Assembly: GCA_003565555.1 (NCBI GenBank)
Contig: PXBH01000220.1
Location: 1 to 42,537, forward strand
Length of the DNA stretch: 42,537 nt
DNA from: Cryomorphaceae bacterium
GTDB lineage: Bacteria > Bacteroidota > Bacteroidia > Flavobacteriales_D > Cryomorphaceae
Reading direction: 5' to 3'
Numbering within the stretch: the first letter of the stretch is position 1; each line of letters opens with the position of its first letter. Made by a program: the position numbers and the translations under genes. This document shows positions 1 through 9,212 of the stretch, in pieces. The notes under the pieces were generated by a model. That model made no database searches, had not been told where the DNA came from, and saw nothing but the letters and a program-made list of their open reading frames with translations.

Positions 1-755
1 ATGCTGAAGGCGTAGGGGTAATTGTACCCGTCCCAGCCCACCACATCGAAGGGGTGGGTGGCGTAGGTGTAGTGATGGAGCCTGTTCTCTTTGCGGATTT
101 TGACGGTGAAATCGCCCGTCTCATCTTTCGGCGCCGTGTAATCGGGACGGCGGATGTCGCGTTCGCAAAAGGGGCTGTGCTCGAGCAGCTGCCCGAAGTA
201 ATTGCGGTAGCGCTTCGGCGTGTAGATCGGGGTGAACGACTGCACGATGAAAAGCCGGTTATTCTCGCCTTCGAAGTGCATTTGATAAATCATGCCGCGG
301 GGAATGACGAGGTAATCGCCGTAGCCGAAGTCGATTTTTCCGAGCAGGGTAAAGAGCGTTCCCTTGCCTTCGTGTACGAAAATGACCTCGTCGGCATCGG
401 CATTTTTATAGAAGTAATCGGTCATCGAGTTTCTCGGAGCCGCCAGTTCGATGTAGCAATCATTGTTGACCAAGACCGGAGTGCGGCTGTCGAGGAAGTC
501 ATCGGCAGGCGCGGCTTTCATTCCGGCAAACATGTAGCTCTTCAGGTTGTGCTCCACGGCTACTTCCGGTGCCACTTTGTGCACATCACCGATCGCTTTT
601 ACGATGGTGGGGCGGTGCGTGTGGTAGAGCAGGGAGCTCATTCCGCTGAAACCTTCTGTTCCGAAGAGTTGTTCATAATACAAATCGCCGTTCGGCTTTC
701 GAAAGGTGGTGTGTCTTTTCTGCGGGATGTCGCCGAGTCGATGGTAAAATGGCAT
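1..755 (-). CDS. hmgA: Homogentisate 1,2-dioxygenase, C-terminus cut by window edge
   Basis: Reading the minus strand from the ATG at 755 gives 251 codons without a stop up to the window edge, so the gene continues outside. The protein begins MPFYHRLGDIPQKRHTTF and contains YYEQLFGTEGFSG, VFVHEGKG and YGDYLVIPRGMIYQM, which I recognise as the N-terminal and central cupin part of homogentisate dioxygenase. The enzyme opens the aromatic ring of homogentisate to maleylacetoacetate in tyrosine and phenylalanine catabolism, using Fe(II) in the cytoplasm. The iron-ligand His and Glu residues lie in the C-terminal third, which is not visible here. A TATATTTG promoter element sits 27 nt upstream of the start. 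The gene is divergent from the small membrane-protein gene to its right. Confidence 0.93.
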   Translation of the reverse strand, partial: MPFYHRLGDIPQKRHTTFRKPNGDLYYEQLFGTEGFSGMSSLLYHTHRPTIVKAIGDVHKVAPEVAVEHNLKSYMFAGMKAAPADDFLDSRTPVLVNNDCYIELAAPRNSMTDYFYKNADADEVIFVHEGKGTLFTLLGKIDFGYGDYLVIPRGMIYQMHFEGENNRLFIVQSFTPIYTPKRYRNYFGQLLEHSPFCERDIRRPDYTAPKDETGDFTVKIRKENRLHHYTYATHPFDVVGWDGYNYPYAFS

Positions 756-781
756 GGTAGCAGGTTTATCGGGTGTGCCTG

Positions 782-789
782 CAAATATA
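782..789 (-). promoter_or_regulatory. -7 promoter element of hmgA
   Basis: On the minus strand this reads TATATTTG, an exact match to the Bacteroidota -7 consensus TAnnTTTG, 26 nt upstream of the hmgA ATG. No clear TTG was found at the -33 position. Confidence 0.5.
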
Positions 790-860
790 CCGATTTCACC
801 TGTGTTGCCCTTCCGGGAAAATGAGCGACCGACAAATGGCTGCCATACTTCAGGCAATCT

Positions 861-899
861 CTACTTTTGCCGACGACAGCGGAGTCCGTATGGAAAGGC
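861..899 (+). repeat. 39-bp dispersed repeat, copy 1 (intergenic)
   Basis: These 39 bases recur without a mismatch, inverted, at 25713-25751 inside a glycosyltransferase gene. The copy begins CTACTTTTGCC and so carries an exact TAnnTTTG promoter-like element (862-869). Here it lies between hmgA and the small membrane-protein gene, in the likely 5' leader of the latter. Confidence 0.9.
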
Positions 900-923
900 A
901 GAAAACAGTCCGAAGCACCCGCC

Positions 924-1220
924 GTGAAAAAAACCCACATTATTTCGCTGATTGCCACCCTGACCTTCGTTTTAGGCACAGTTGCAATGGCTCTGCCTTT
1001 CTTGCCCTTCGGCTGGGGCTTGTACGGCGCCACGGCGCTCATCCTCATGCCGTACTTTCCGTTTTTGCAAAAAGCCTACAAGTGGATGGCCTCGAAGGAC
1101 GGCACGGGCACAGCACTAAAAGTAGGTGAGAAAGTTGCCGAGCTCTACAAATGGGCTGACAAAGGGCGCTTTGCCCGAAAAATAAAAGACATCAACGAAA
1201 AAGCAAAAAACGGCGAATGA
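924..1220 (+). CDS. Small two-helix membrane protein of unknown function
   Basis: The likely protein has 98 residues and starts at the GTG at 924 (MKKTHIISLIATLTFV). The frame is open upstream to a TTG at 867, but that part lies in the 39-bp dispersed repeat and does not look like protein, so I prefer the later start. Two hydrophobic segments (about residues 4-22 and 27-45) are separated by a short LPFLPFGWG turn. A charged, Lys-rich cytoplasmic tail with KVAELYKWADKG and KIKDINEKAK follows. The segment pair is reminiscent of small inner-membrane families such as DUF454, but the match is weak and I assign no function. A TACTTTTG element about 55 nt upstream could drive it. Confidence 0.6.
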   Translation: MKKTHIISLIATLTFVLGTVAMALPFLPFGWGLYGATALILMPYFPFLQKAYKWMASKDGTGTALKVGEKVAELYKWADKGRFARKIKDINEKAKNGE

Positions 1221-1271
1221 TAAAAGGGGCAAGGCAGGATGCTTCATGCTGCTTATGTGCGAAGCGTAGTG

Positions 1272-1279
1272 TAAATTTG
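1272..1279 (+). promoter_or_regulatory. -7 promoter element of the threonine dehydrogenase gene
   Basis: TAAATTTG matches TAnnTTTG exactly and lies 15 nt upstream of the first ATG (1295). A -33 TTG is not evident. Confidence 0.5.
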
Positions 1280-1294
1280 TGCGCTTAAACGAAG

Positions 1295-2257
1295 ATGTTC
1301 ATGAAGGAAGCCATCCTGGTCATCGGCGCCGCGGGCCAAATAGGTTCAGAGCTGGTACACGCCCTCAGAGAGATACACGGCAACGACAAAGTGATCGCTT
1401 CCGATGTGCACGAAAAGGCGCCCGAACATCTCGCCTACGGGCCGTATGAGCAAACGGACGTGCTCGACACAAAAAAGCTGGGAGAGGTGGTACTCGGCAA
1501 TAAAATCACCGAGGTATACCATTTGGCCGCGCTTCTTTCGGCTACGGCCGAAAAGAATCCCGCCTTGGGCTGGGAGCTCAACATGACGGGGCTGTCCAAT
1601 GTGCTGGACCTCGCCCGAGAGGGCCATATTAAACGTATGTTTTGGCCCAGCTCTATAGCCGTATTCGGGCCGAACACGCCGAAGATCAAGACGCCGCAGC
1701 GCACCGTATGCGAACCCACCACCGTGTACGGCATCACCAAGGTAGCCGGAGAGAGCTGGTGTGAGTACTACCACAACCGTTACGGGATTGATATCCGCAG
1801 CGTGCGCTACCCGGGCATCATCGGGCACAAGAGCGCGCCCGGCGGCGGAACGACGGATTACGCCGTGCACATTTTTCACGAGGCGGTGAGGCACGGCAGG
1901 TACGAATGCTTTCTAAGCAAGGAGGCAGCCCTGCCGATGATGTACATGCCGGATGCCACCAAGGCCGTGCTCGAACTGATGGCAGCTCCTTCCGAAAACA
2001 TCGGGTTGCGTACGGCCTACAATATTTCGGGCTTCTCTTTCACGCCCGATGTATTGGCCGCAGCCATTCAAAAGCATATGCCGGAATTTGAAATCACCTA
2101 CAATCCCGACTACCGTGACAAAATTGCCAAAAGCTGGCCGAGCAGCCTCGATGACTCCGCGGCGAGAAAAGACTGGGGCTGGAAACCCGATTTTGACATC
2201 GATGCTATGGTGGCCGACATGCTGAAGAACATCAGCGAACAAACAGGGGTACACTGA
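1295..2257 (+). CDS. L-threonine 3-dehydrogenase, SDR/epimerase type
   Basis: This 320-residue extended short-chain dehydrogenase most resembles the NAD-dependent L-threonine 3-dehydrogenases of Bacteroidota, which oxidise threonine to 2-amino-3-ketobutyrate. Visible features are the Rossmann motif GAAGQIGSE near residue 12, the acidic residue after the second strand (ASDVHEK) and the catalytic pair in TVYGITK. Family-typical segments include WPSSIAVFGP, RYPGIIG and GGGTTDYAVHIFH. The length fits the family. ATG 1295 and ATG 1301 are both possible starts; the shorter one would begin MKEAILVIG. It stands alone with its own TAAATTTG promoter element. A UDP-sugar epimerase is less likely, given the GGGTTDYAV and MMYMPDAT segments. 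Confidence 0.87.
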   Translation: MFMKEAILVIGAAGQIGSELVHALREIHGNDKVIASDVHEKAPEHLAYGPYEQTDVLDTKKLGEVVLGNKITEVYHLAALLSATAEKNPALGWELNMTGLSNVLDLAREGHIKRMFWPSSIAVFGPNTPKIKTPQRTVCEPTTVYGITKVAGESWCEYYHNRYGIDIRSVRYPGIIGHKSAPGGGTTDYAVHIFHEAVRHGRYECFLSKEAALPMMYMPDATKAVLELMAAPSENIGLRTAYNISGFSFTPDVLAAAIQKHMPEFEITYNPDYRDKIAKSWPSSLDDSAARKDWGWKPDFDIDAMVADMLKNISEQTGVH

Positions 2258-2308
2258 GAAACTTTCGTGGGTGCAGTGACGTAAGGGAGTAAGTTTTAAC
2301 CCTTACCT

Positions 2309-3214
2309 ATGCATATTTTCAGACAAATTACCTTTGTATTGTGCGCAGTTTGCGCTTTAACGGTATTTGCCGAAAAGGCCTGTGCAACAGACACAACTAA
2401 CCCCGGAAAGGCCGCCAATCACACGGATGAAAAAGGGTTGCGACAAGGCTTTTGGCAAATCACAGGGGCGATGGTGCAGGACAAGGCCTACAAATCGAAC
2501 CAAGTGGTGGAGGAAGGCACCTACATTGACAACAAGCGCAACGGTGTGTGGAAGAAATACTATCCGAACGGAAAAATGCGCAGCGAAATCACCTACAAAA
2601 ACAACCACCCCCGCGGGCTGTATACCACCTACTACGAAACAGGCGCCAAGGAAGAATACGGTGACTGGCAGGGCAACCGAAATGTGGGGGAGTACAAAAG
2701 ATTTCACCCCAACGGGACGCTCTCCCAAGAGTTTACCTTCAATGAGTTCGGCAAACGTGACGGGATACAATACTATTACTTCGAAAACGGACAGCTCCAA
2801 ATGACCGCCGAAATAGACAACGGCACCGCTCACGGAGAAATGAAAATCTACTACTCCGACGGAACGCTGCGCAAAGAAAAAATGATTGTCAACGGCCACG
2901 TGGATCCGTCTACCGTGAAAGAATACGAGCCTCAGTCAAGAAGTTTCGCAAAAGAAGAAACTCCGGTGCTGCCCGTACAGGAAACCGTACCCGCCGAACC
3001 CGACCGCCCCAATATGGGAACATTTAAAGACAACGGGTTCAACACCCTGTACAACAAAAGTCAACAAATCACTCAGGTGGGGGAATTCAAGGACGGAAGG
3101 CTCTGGAACGGAAAATGGCACCGCTACGACGGCGACGGCATCCTCAAAAAAGTGGAAGTGTACCAAAGCGGCAGATTCGTAGGTTACGGCATCATTGATG
3201 ATTCGGGCAATTAA
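2309..3214 (+). CDS. Exported MORN-repeat (YwqK-like) protein
   Basis: The 301-residue protein starts with a Sec signal peptide (hydrophobic stretch ITFVLCAVCALTVFA, probable cleavage after KACA near residue 26). It continues with a series of MORN-type repeats of the form GxWKxYYPNGKxxxExxYKNN (about residues 65-200), a Pro/Glu-rich linker, and one or two more repeats at the end (FKDGRLWNGKWHRYDGDG). Such YwqK-like proteins are often annotated as toxin-antitoxin antitoxins, but exported Bacteroidota versions have no known biochemical role. The surface sheet of MORN repeats suggests binding. The cysS promoter overlaps its 3' end. Confidence 0.72.
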   Translation: MHIFRQITFVLCAVCALTVFAEKACATDTTNPGKAANHTDEKGLRQGFWQITGAMVQDKAYKSNQVVEEGTYIDNKRNGVWKKYYPNGKMRSEITYKNNHPRGLYTTYYETGAKEEYGDWQGNRNVGEYKRFHPNGTLSQEFTFNEFGKRDGIQYYYFENGQLQMTAEIDNGTAHGEMKIYYSDGTLRKEKMIVNGHVDPSTVKEYEPQSRSFAKEETPVLPVQETVPAEPDRPNMGTFKDNGFNTLYNKSQQITQVGEFKDGRLWNGKWHRYDGDGILKKVEVYQSGRFVGYGIIDDSGN

Positions 3215-3223
3215 CTAAATTTG
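3195..3223 (+). promoter_or_regulatory. Bacteroidota-type promoter of cysS
   Basis: TTG (3195-3197), 18 nt, then TAAATTTG (3216-3223): both boxes fit the Bacteroidota consensus with ideal spacing. The -33 box lies inside the 3' end of the MORN gene, and the cysS ATG follows 32 nt after the -7 box. This is the best complete promoter in the window. Confidence 0.7.
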
Positions 3224-3255
3224 CCCCCCTTAAATCCCGTCCCGGCTTAAACGTT

Positions 3256-4728
3256 ATGGAGCAATCGCTGAAGATTTACAACACCCTCACCCGCCGCAAA
3301 GAGACCTTCGAACCCATCAACCTGCCCCACGTGGGTCTCTACGTGTGCGGCCCCACTGTGTACAGCGATGTACATCTGGGCAATGTGCGCTCTTTTCTCT
3401 CCTTCGATGTGGTGTACCGCTACCTCCGATTCCTCGGGTACAAAGTGCGCTATGTACGCAATATTACAGACGTAGGCCACTTGGTGGACGACGCTGACAG
3501 CGGCGAGGATAAGATTGCGGAGAAAGCGCGACTGGAAGCCTTGGAGCCCATGGAGATCGTGCAGAAATACACGATCGGTTTTCACGATGTGATGCGCATT
3601 TTTAACATCCTCCCTCCCTCGGTGGAACCTACGGCCACAGGCCACATCATCGAGCAAATTGAGATGGTGAAAAAAATACTGGGCAAAGGATATGCCTATG
3701 AGGTGAACGGGTCTGTGTATTTCGACGTGCGGAAGTTTAATGCCGACTTCCCTTACGGAAAACTTTCGGGACGCAATATCGACGAGCTGCAGGCGAATAC
3801 CCGGGCACTGGACGGGCAGAGCGAAAAGCGGGATGCCCTCGACTTTGCCATCTGGAAAAAGGCAGAGCCTTCACACATCATGCGGTGGCCTTCACCATGG
3901 GGCGACGGCTTCCCGGGTTGGCACCTCGAGTGCTCGGCAATGAGCACCAAATACCTCGGTGAAGAATTCGACATCCACGGCGGAGGAATGGACCTCAAGT
4001 TTCCGCACCACGAGTGCGAAATTGCACAGAACGTAGGGGCGAGCGGAAAAAGCGGCCCGCGCATCTGGATGCACGGCAACATGCTGACCGTAAACGGTCG
4101 AAAAATGTCGAAAAGCGAAGGAAACGGATTCACCCCGGAGGAGCTCATCACGGGAAACCACAAATTACTCGAGCAAGGCTACTCGCCGATGACGGTGCGC
4201 TTCTTCATGCTCCAATGCCACTACGCGAGCACCCTCGACTTCTCGAATGATGCCCTGCGTGCAGCCGAAAAAGGCTATGCTCGCCTTACGGAAGCCATCG
4301 AAAACCTCGATAAAGCGCAGGCCTCAGACACTTCTGATATCGACGTAGACAAACTGCGCCAAAGCTGCCGGGCAGCGATGGACGATGACTTCAACACGCC
4401 CGTGCTGATTTCCGTGCTCTTCGAAGCGGCCAAAACGGCCAACCAAGTACAAAGCGGAAGGCGCAAGGCCACGGAGAAAGATATTACCGCACTCAAAAAA
4501 ATCTTTGAGGATTACGCCTTTGAAGTGCTCGGCTTCCGACGGGAGGAGAGCGCTGCCGAAGGCGACTCGTCCCTCACCCCGGGACTGATGGATCTCGTGC
4601 TCAACCTCCGCAAGGCGGCCAAACTCAACAAGGATTTTTCCACCGCTGATCAAATCCGAGATCGGCTCAATGCCTTGGGAATTCATATCAAAGACACCCC
4701 CGAAGGCACCGAGTACAAGATAAACTGA
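3256..4728 (+). CDS. cysS: Cysteinyl-tRNA synthetase
   Basis: The 490-residue class I aminoacyl-tRNA synthetase charges tRNA-Cys with cysteine in the cytoplasm. Diagnostic features are [19 protein letters not shown] near residues 29-47 (zinc-ligand Cys and the HIGH-type signature HLGN) and [10 protein letters not shown] with the second zinc ligand. [18 protein letters not shown] and KMSKSEGN (about residue 284) are also present. The C-terminal helical part ends with [21 protein letters not shown], typical of the family. Length is normal. A full promoter (TTG-18-TAAATTTG) precedes it, and polA follows after 58 nt in the same direction. Confidence 0.98.
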   Translation: MEQSLKIYNTLTRRKETFEPINLPHVGLYVCGPTVYSDVHLGNVRSFLSFDVVYRYLRFLGYKVRYVRNITDVGHLVDDADSGEDKIAEKARLEALEPMEIVQKYTIGFHDVMRIFNILPPSVEPTATGHIIEQIEMVKKILGKGYAYEVNGSVYFDVRKFNADFPYGKLSGRNIDELQANTRALDGQSEKRDALDFAIWKKAEPSHIMRWPSPWGDGFPGWHLECSAMSTKYLGEEFDIHGGGMDLKFPHHECEIAQNVGASGKSGPRIWMHGNMLTVNGRKMSKSEGNGFTPEELITGNHKLLEQGYSPMTVRFFMLQCHYASTLDFSNDALRAAEKGYARLTEAIENLDKAQASDTSDIDVDKLRQSCRAAMDDDFNTPVLISVLFEAAKTANQVQSGRRKATEKDITALKKIFEDYAFEVLGFRREESAAEGDSSLTPGLMDLVLNLRKAAKLNKDFSTADQIRDRLNALGIHIKDTPEGTEYKIN

Positions 4729-4786
4729 TCGCGGACGCTGCGGTACATGGGGCAATCCGTATATTCGGGCTCCCAAGTACCCACCG

Positions 4787-7570
4787 ATGAGCAATCCTGA
4801 AAAAAACCTTTACCTTCTTGACGCGTACGCTCTCATATACAGGGCGTATTACGCTTTTATTCGCAATCCCCGCGTAAATTCAAAAGGCCTGAACACCTCA
4901 GCTATGTTCGGATTTACCAATGCGCTGACCGATGTGATCAACAACCGAAAGCCCACCCACATCGCAGTGGCTTTCGATGTGTCGGGACCTACCTTTCGCA
5001 ATGAGGACTATCCCGAGTATAAGGCAAACCGAGAAGAAACCCCGGACGATATAAAGATCTCGATTCCGTACGTCAAAAAAATCATCGAAGCCTTCAACAT
5101 TCCCATTCTGGAAAAAGAGGGTTTCGAAGCCGACGACATTATCGGGACCATCGCAAAGAAGGCCGCTGCCGAGGGTTTCAATGTGTACATGGTGACGCCC
5201 GACAAGGACTTCGGGCAGCTGGTAACAGAAAAAGTAAAAATCTTGCGCCCCGGCAGGCAGGGCAATGACCATGAGATTTGGGGTCCGAAGGAGGTGTGCG
5301 AAAAGTTTAAAATCAGCAGGCCGGAGCAAGTGATTGATATGCTCGGCATGTGGGGTGATGCCGTGGACAATATTCCGGGCATCCCCGGAGTGGGTGAAAA
5401 AACGGCCCAAAAGCTCCTCGCCGAATACGACAACCTCGAGAACCTGCTGGAACACGCAGATGAACTCAAAGGCAAGATGAAGGAGAAGGTCAAAGGCAAC
5501 GCCGAACAGGCAAGGCTGAGTAAAATGCTGGCCACCATCATATGCGATGCGCCCGTCAAATTTGACCCCGAGGCGCTCGAATTGGAAGACCCCGACAGCG
5601 AAAAGCTGAGGGCCATCTTTGCCGAGCTGGAGTTCAGAACACTTTCCGAGCGCATCCTCGGGGAAAAAATGCGCAGCACCGGCAACGGGCAGATGGACCT
5701 CTTCGGCGGAGGGGAAGCGGAGAAGACCGCGGCTGACAGCGGGGCAGAGCGCATGGAACGCTACGACCCCGACCAAGTCGATTATAAGATCATTGATACC
5801 AAGGACAAGAGGAATACTTTGGTGAAAATGCTCGCCAAGCAGAAGGCCGTTTGTTTCGATACGGAAACCACCTCCACAGACGCAAATGCCGCCCGATTGG
5901 TAGGCATATCTTTCAGCCGAAAGGCCGGAGAGGCCTACTACGTTCCTATTCCCGAAAAGGAAAAAGCCGCACAGTTCATTTTGAAAGAATTCATCCCCTT
6001 TTTCACAGATGCGAAGGTGCTGAAGATCGGCCATAACCTCAAGTACGACCTCACCGTGCTTCGGGTGGCGGGTATCGAAGCCAAAGGGCCCTTTTTCGAT
6101 ACCATGCTGGCGCACTACCTCATTCAGCCCGATATGCGCCACGGTATGGACGAGCTCTCTGAAACTTACCTGGGCTACCGCCCCATCAGCATTGAATCCC
6201 TCATCGGAAAAAAAGGCAAGAACCAAAAGAGCATGCGCGACATTCCCGTAGAGGAAGCCGGACCATACGCCTGTGAAGATGCGGACATTACTTTCAGGCT
6301 TTACGAACTTTTTGATAAAAAAATTAACGAAGAAGCTTGGCTCAAGTCGCTGTTTCACGATGTAGAAATGCCCCTGATGCCCGTGCTCGCCAAGATGGAA
6401 TTCGACGGGGTGCGCATCGACAAGGAGGCTTTGGCGGTAATTTCCGAAAAGCTGGCCAAAGAAGCCCTGGCCTTGGAAAAGGAAATCTACGAAGCCGCGG
6501 GACGCGAATTCAACATCGGCAGCCCGAAACAGCTCGGAGTCATCCTCTTTGAAGAACTCAAAATTGATGAAAAGCCGAAGAAGACCAAATCGGGTCAATA
6601 CTCCACCAACGAGGAAACCCTGCAGAAATACGCCGATCACCCGATCGTAGGCAAGCTCTTGGAATACCGTCAGATTTCCAAACTGAAGAGCACCTATGTG
6701 GACAGCCTGCCCGAGCTGGTCAATAAGCGCGATGACCGCATCCACACCACCTACATGCAGGCAGTGACTTCAACAGGGAGGTTGAGCAGCCAAAATCCGA
6801 ATCTTCAAAACATACCCATCCGAACAGAGCGCGGCCGAGAGGTGAGAAAGGCCTTTATCCCTTCTGATGAAAACCATACGATTCTTGCTGCAGATTACTC
6901 GCAAATCGAGCTCCGAATCATGGCCGAACTGAGCGGGGACGCGGGCATGCTCGATGCCTTCAAAAACGGGGAGGACATTCACGCCTCCACCGCCGCTAAA
7001 GTATTCGACGTAAGTCCGGAGGAAGTAAGCCGCGAGATGCGCAGCAAGGCCAAAGTAGTCAACTTCGGCATCATCTACGGCATCAGTGCCTTCGGGCTTT
7101 CACAGCGCATCGGCGTACCCAGAAGTGAGGCGGCCGAACTCATCGAGAATTACTTCAGAAAGTATCCCGACATTAAGTCCTTTATGGATGAATGCATAGC
7201 CAAAGCCCGTGAAAAAGGGTACGTAGAAACCGTGCTCAAGCGGCGGCGCTACCTGCCCGACATCAACAGCCGCAACGGCACGGTACGCGGATTTGCCGAA
7301 AGGAATGCCATCAATTCTCCGATTCAAGGCTCTGCCGCGGATATGATAAAGATTGCCATGATTCGCATCGGTAAAGCCCTGGAAGAAGAAGGATTCAAAT
7401 CAAAAATGATCCTCCAAGTACATGACGAACTTGTATTTGACGCCCGCAAGGACGAGCTGGAAAAGCTCAAAAAAACCGTTGAATCGCATATGCGGGAGGC
7501 CATTCCCTCGCTGAAAGTTCCGATCAAGGTGGATATGGATACCGGTGAAAACTGGCTGCAGGCACATTAA
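4787..7570 (+). CDS. polA: DNA polymerase I
   Basis: The 927-residue protein has all three domains. The 5'-3' exonuclease (about residues 1-290) has FEADDIIGT, VTPDKDFGQLV and the helix-hairpin-helix GIPGVGEKTA. The 3'-5' proofreading domain (about 330-520) has its acidic pair intact in CFDTETTST near residue 357, unlike Bacillus-type enzymes that have lost it. The polymerase domain contains TGRLSSQNPNLQNIP, DYSQIELRIMAEL (motif A, near 701), KVVNFGIIYGIS (motif B) and LQVHDELVFD (motif C, near 879). It fills gaps and removes primers in replication and repair. A near-consensus TATATTCG lies about 25 nt upstream of the ATG. A 615-codon open frame on the other strand is a coding shadow. Confidence 0.98.
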   Translation: MSNPEKNLYLLDAYALIYRAYYAFIRNPRVNSKGLNTSAMFGFTNALTDVINNRKPTHIAVAFDVSGPTFRNEDYPEYKANREETPDDIKISIPYVKKIIEAFNIPILEKEGFEADDIIGTIAKKAAAEGFNVYMVTPDKDFGQLVTEKVKILRPGRQGNDHEIWGPKEVCEKFKISRPEQVIDMLGMWGDAVDNIPGIPGVGEKTAQKLLAEYDNLENLLEHADELKGKMKEKVKGNAEQARLSKMLATIICDAPVKFDPEALELEDPDSEKLRAIFAELEFRTLSERILGEKMRSTGNGQMDLFGGGEAEKTAADSGAERMERYDPDQVDYKIIDTKDKRNTLVKMLAKQKAVCFDTETTSTDANAARLVGISFSRKAGEAYYVPIPEKEKAAQFILKEFIPFFTDAKVLKIGHNLKYDLTVLRVAGIEAKGPFFDTMLAHYLIQPDMRHGMDELSETYLGYRPISIESLIGKKGKNQKSMRDIPVEEAGPYACEDADITFRLYELFDKKINEEAWLKSLFHDVEMPLMPVLAKMEFDGVRIDKEALAVISEKLAKEALALEKEIYEAAGREFNIGSPKQLGVILFEELKIDEKPKKTKSGQYSTNEETLQKYADHPIVGKLLEYRQISKLKSTYVDSLPELVNKRDDRIHTTYMQAVTSTGRLSSQNPNLQNIPIRTERGREVRKAFIPSDENHTILAADYSQIELRIMAELSGDAGMLDAFKNGEDIHASTAAKVFDVSPEEVSREMRSKAKVVNFGIIYGISAFGLSQRIGVPRSEAAELIENYFRKYPDIKSFMDECIAKAREKGYVETVLKRRRYLPDINSRNGTVRGFAERNAINSPIQGSAADMIKIAMIRIGKALEEEGFKSKMILQVHDELVFDARKDELEKLKKTVESHMREAIPSLKVPIKVDMDTGENWLQAH

Positions 7571-7698
7571 GAACCCAAACCCTGTAACATTTCAGCCCCG
7601 AAGGAGGTAAAACACTGTAATCGGTATGCAGGCCGGTGCTCGGATCACATGCTCTGTGCAATCCGCAGCGCCCTCGGCAACGGAAAAAGAACGATACC

Positions 7699-8628
7699 AT
7701 GAAAAGCGAATTGAAATCACTCAGAAAAACGGCAGCGCTCGGGCTGATACTCGGGGCCGCGGGGCTGTGGACTGCTTGCGGGGAAACTCCTCAGGGAGAT
7801 ACCGCCATTACTGAGACCTCATCTTCAGAAGCAGTGCCGACCGGTGAAGAAAAAGAGCGTGCCGAACGTGTGAAGCACATTTTTCACGCGGTACCCTCGC
7901 CTATGGAAATGGCTTCCATGCTCAAAAGAACGGGGGCGCAGTACGATGCAAATCTGCTGAACGACGTAAAAAACGTAAACAGCTACAACACTGCCCGCAG
8001 TAAGGCACTTAATTTGGGCATTTACGGTGCGGGCCTGAGTTACGCAAGCGTATTCAATCAAAACCAAGAGTCCATTATCTTTCTTTCCTGCACCAAAAAA
8101 TTGGCAGATAAGCTGGGTGTATCGAAAGCCTTTGATGAAGAAACCATCGAAAGGATGGAAGCCAACGTAGACAACCGAGACTCCCTGCTGAACATCGTTT
8201 CGGAAACGTACTATCTCCTCGATGCCTATCTGAAAGAAAACGGTCGTGAACACATTTCCGCTATGGTGATCGCCGCAGGGTGGATCGAGGGACTGCATAT
8301 TTCCACCTCGGTGGCGCGGGGCTCCGAGGCCCCCTCGGAGGAACTCATGACCCGTATCGCCGATCAGAAAATATCGCTCGGAAATTTAATAGACTTGGTT
8401 GAGGCCTATAACACGGACAACAAGCTGGAAGAAATACACAGTGATCTCCTTGCCCTTCGTGAAGTCTTCAACAGCACTGTGCAGACGGAGAAAGGCGAGA
8501 CTGCCCTGCAAACCGCAGAAGACGGTACCGCCGTGATCGGTGCTAAGACAAAAACACAGTTTACCGCCGAAGGTCTCGAATCCATTTACACGGCCGTAAA
8601 TGAGATCAGAACCCGATACATCAGCTAA
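7699..8628 (+). CDS. Lipoprotein of unknown function
   Basis: The frame is open from a GTG at 7636, but the ATG at 7699 gives a clean lipoprotein signal (MKSELKSLRKTAALGLILGAAG followed by the lipobox LWTAC), so I place the start there (310 residues). The mature protein begins with a Ser/Thr/Glu-rich linker and continues as a mostly helical, Leu- and Glu-rich domain. Recognisable segments are FHAVPSPMEMASMLKRTGA, LNLGIYGAGLSYASVFNQ and LDAYLKENGREHISAMVIAAGWIEGL. This pattern is known to me as a conserved hypothetical lipoprotein of Bacteroidota; no catalytic motif is visible. It lies 10 nt before the next exported protein, probably in one transcript. Confidence 0.78.
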   Translation: MKSELKSLRKTAALGLILGAAGLWTACGETPQGDTAITETSSSEAVPTGEEKERAERVKHIFHAVPSPMEMASMLKRTGAQYDANLLNDVKNVNSYNTARSKALNLGIYGAGLSYASVFNQNQESIIFLSCTKKLADKLGVSKAFDEETIERMEANVDNRDSLLNIVSETYYLLDAYLKENGREHISAMVIAAGWIEGLHISTSVARGSEAPSEELMTRIADQKISLGNLIDLVEAYNTDNKLEEIHSDLLALREVFNSTVQTEKGETALQTAEDGTAVIGAKTKTQFTAEGLESIYTAVNEIRTRYIS

Positions 8629-8638
8629 ACCCTGAGAG

Positions 8639-9082
8639 ATGAAACGTATCCTTCCCCTTTTACCAACGCTCGCTTTCTTCCTGTTCGCAGCAGCAGAGAT
8701 CAGTGCCCAGTGCCGCACTTTCGTAAAAAACAATTGCGGCGAGGCCATGGGTGAGTACATTCCCGGAGAGAATTTCAGCGCGGCCAAGTTTATGCCCGGC
8801 GATGAAGCAGAACTTTCCATGACCTTCTCCAAAGGCGAAGATTACCGCCTTTTGGTGTGCGCACAATCGGTGCTGGGCGACGTGGCCTTCAAGATTAAAG
8901 ACACCGAAGGTGAAACCTTATACGACAATGCCAAACACGATTTCAATGCCTCTTTCGACTTTCGCGTTCCCGGAACGCAAGAATTGGTGTTGGAGATCAA
9001 AGTGCCCGAAAGCGAAAGCAGCAATAATTTCTCACCGCAAGGATGTGTTGCAATTTTGGTAGGCAAAAAAGTGACCCCCTGA
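8639..9082 (+). CDS. Small secreted protein of unknown function
   Basis: The 147-residue protein has a Sec signal peptide (LPLLPTLAFFLFAAAEISAQ, cleavage near residue 23) directly followed by CRTFVKNNC. The rest is a compact beta-rich domain with FKIKDTEGETLYDN and FRVPGTQELVLEIKVPE, ending GCVAILVGKK. Three or four Cys residues could form disulfides in the periplasm. It follows the lipoprotein gene by 10 nt and is closed by a perfect terminator, so the two form a likely two-gene operon of cell-envelope proteins. I do not recognise a named family. Confidence 0.7.
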   Translation: MKRILPLLPTLAFFLFAAAEISAQCRTFVKNNCGEAMGEYIPGENFSAAKFMPGDEAELSMTFSKGEDYRLLVCAQSVLGDVAFKIKDTEGETLYDNAKHDFNASFDFRVPGTQELVLEIKVPESESSNNFSPQGCVAILVGKKVTP

Positions 9083-9104
9083 TCAGAACCGATTTGTACA
9101 ATTT

Positions 9105-9130
9105 AAAAAGGAGCCTCGAGGCTCCTTTTT
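9105..9130. terminator. Perfect bidirectional terminator
   Basis: A 26-base perfect palindrome: AAAAAGGAGCCTC followed directly by its reverse complement GAGGCTCCTTTTT, with U-tracts in both directions. It lies between the secreted-protein gene (+) and the metalloprotease gene (-), so it can end both transcripts. Confidence 0.9.
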
Positions 9131-9212
9131 TGTTTTCGTCCTGAAACACCGTCCCTACCGTTTTTTCGAGAACCCTGCACGGGCACCGAAGCCACCGGTA
9201 AAGAGGTGGTGA

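Noticed and set aside
54-824. 256-codon open frame on the plus strand
   Set aside because: It is the antisense of homogentisate dioxygenase, whose minus-strand translation matches the family closely; the plus-strand product has no recognisable features.
867-923. N-terminal extension of the small membrane protein from a TTG
   Set aside because: The stretch lies in the 39-bp dispersed repeat and a promoter-like element; the GTG at 924 gives a natural MKKTHI start.
4898-6745. 615-codon open frame antisense to polA
   Set aside because: Long shadow frame produced by the codon bias of polA; low-complexity hydrophobic and His-rich product without any domain.
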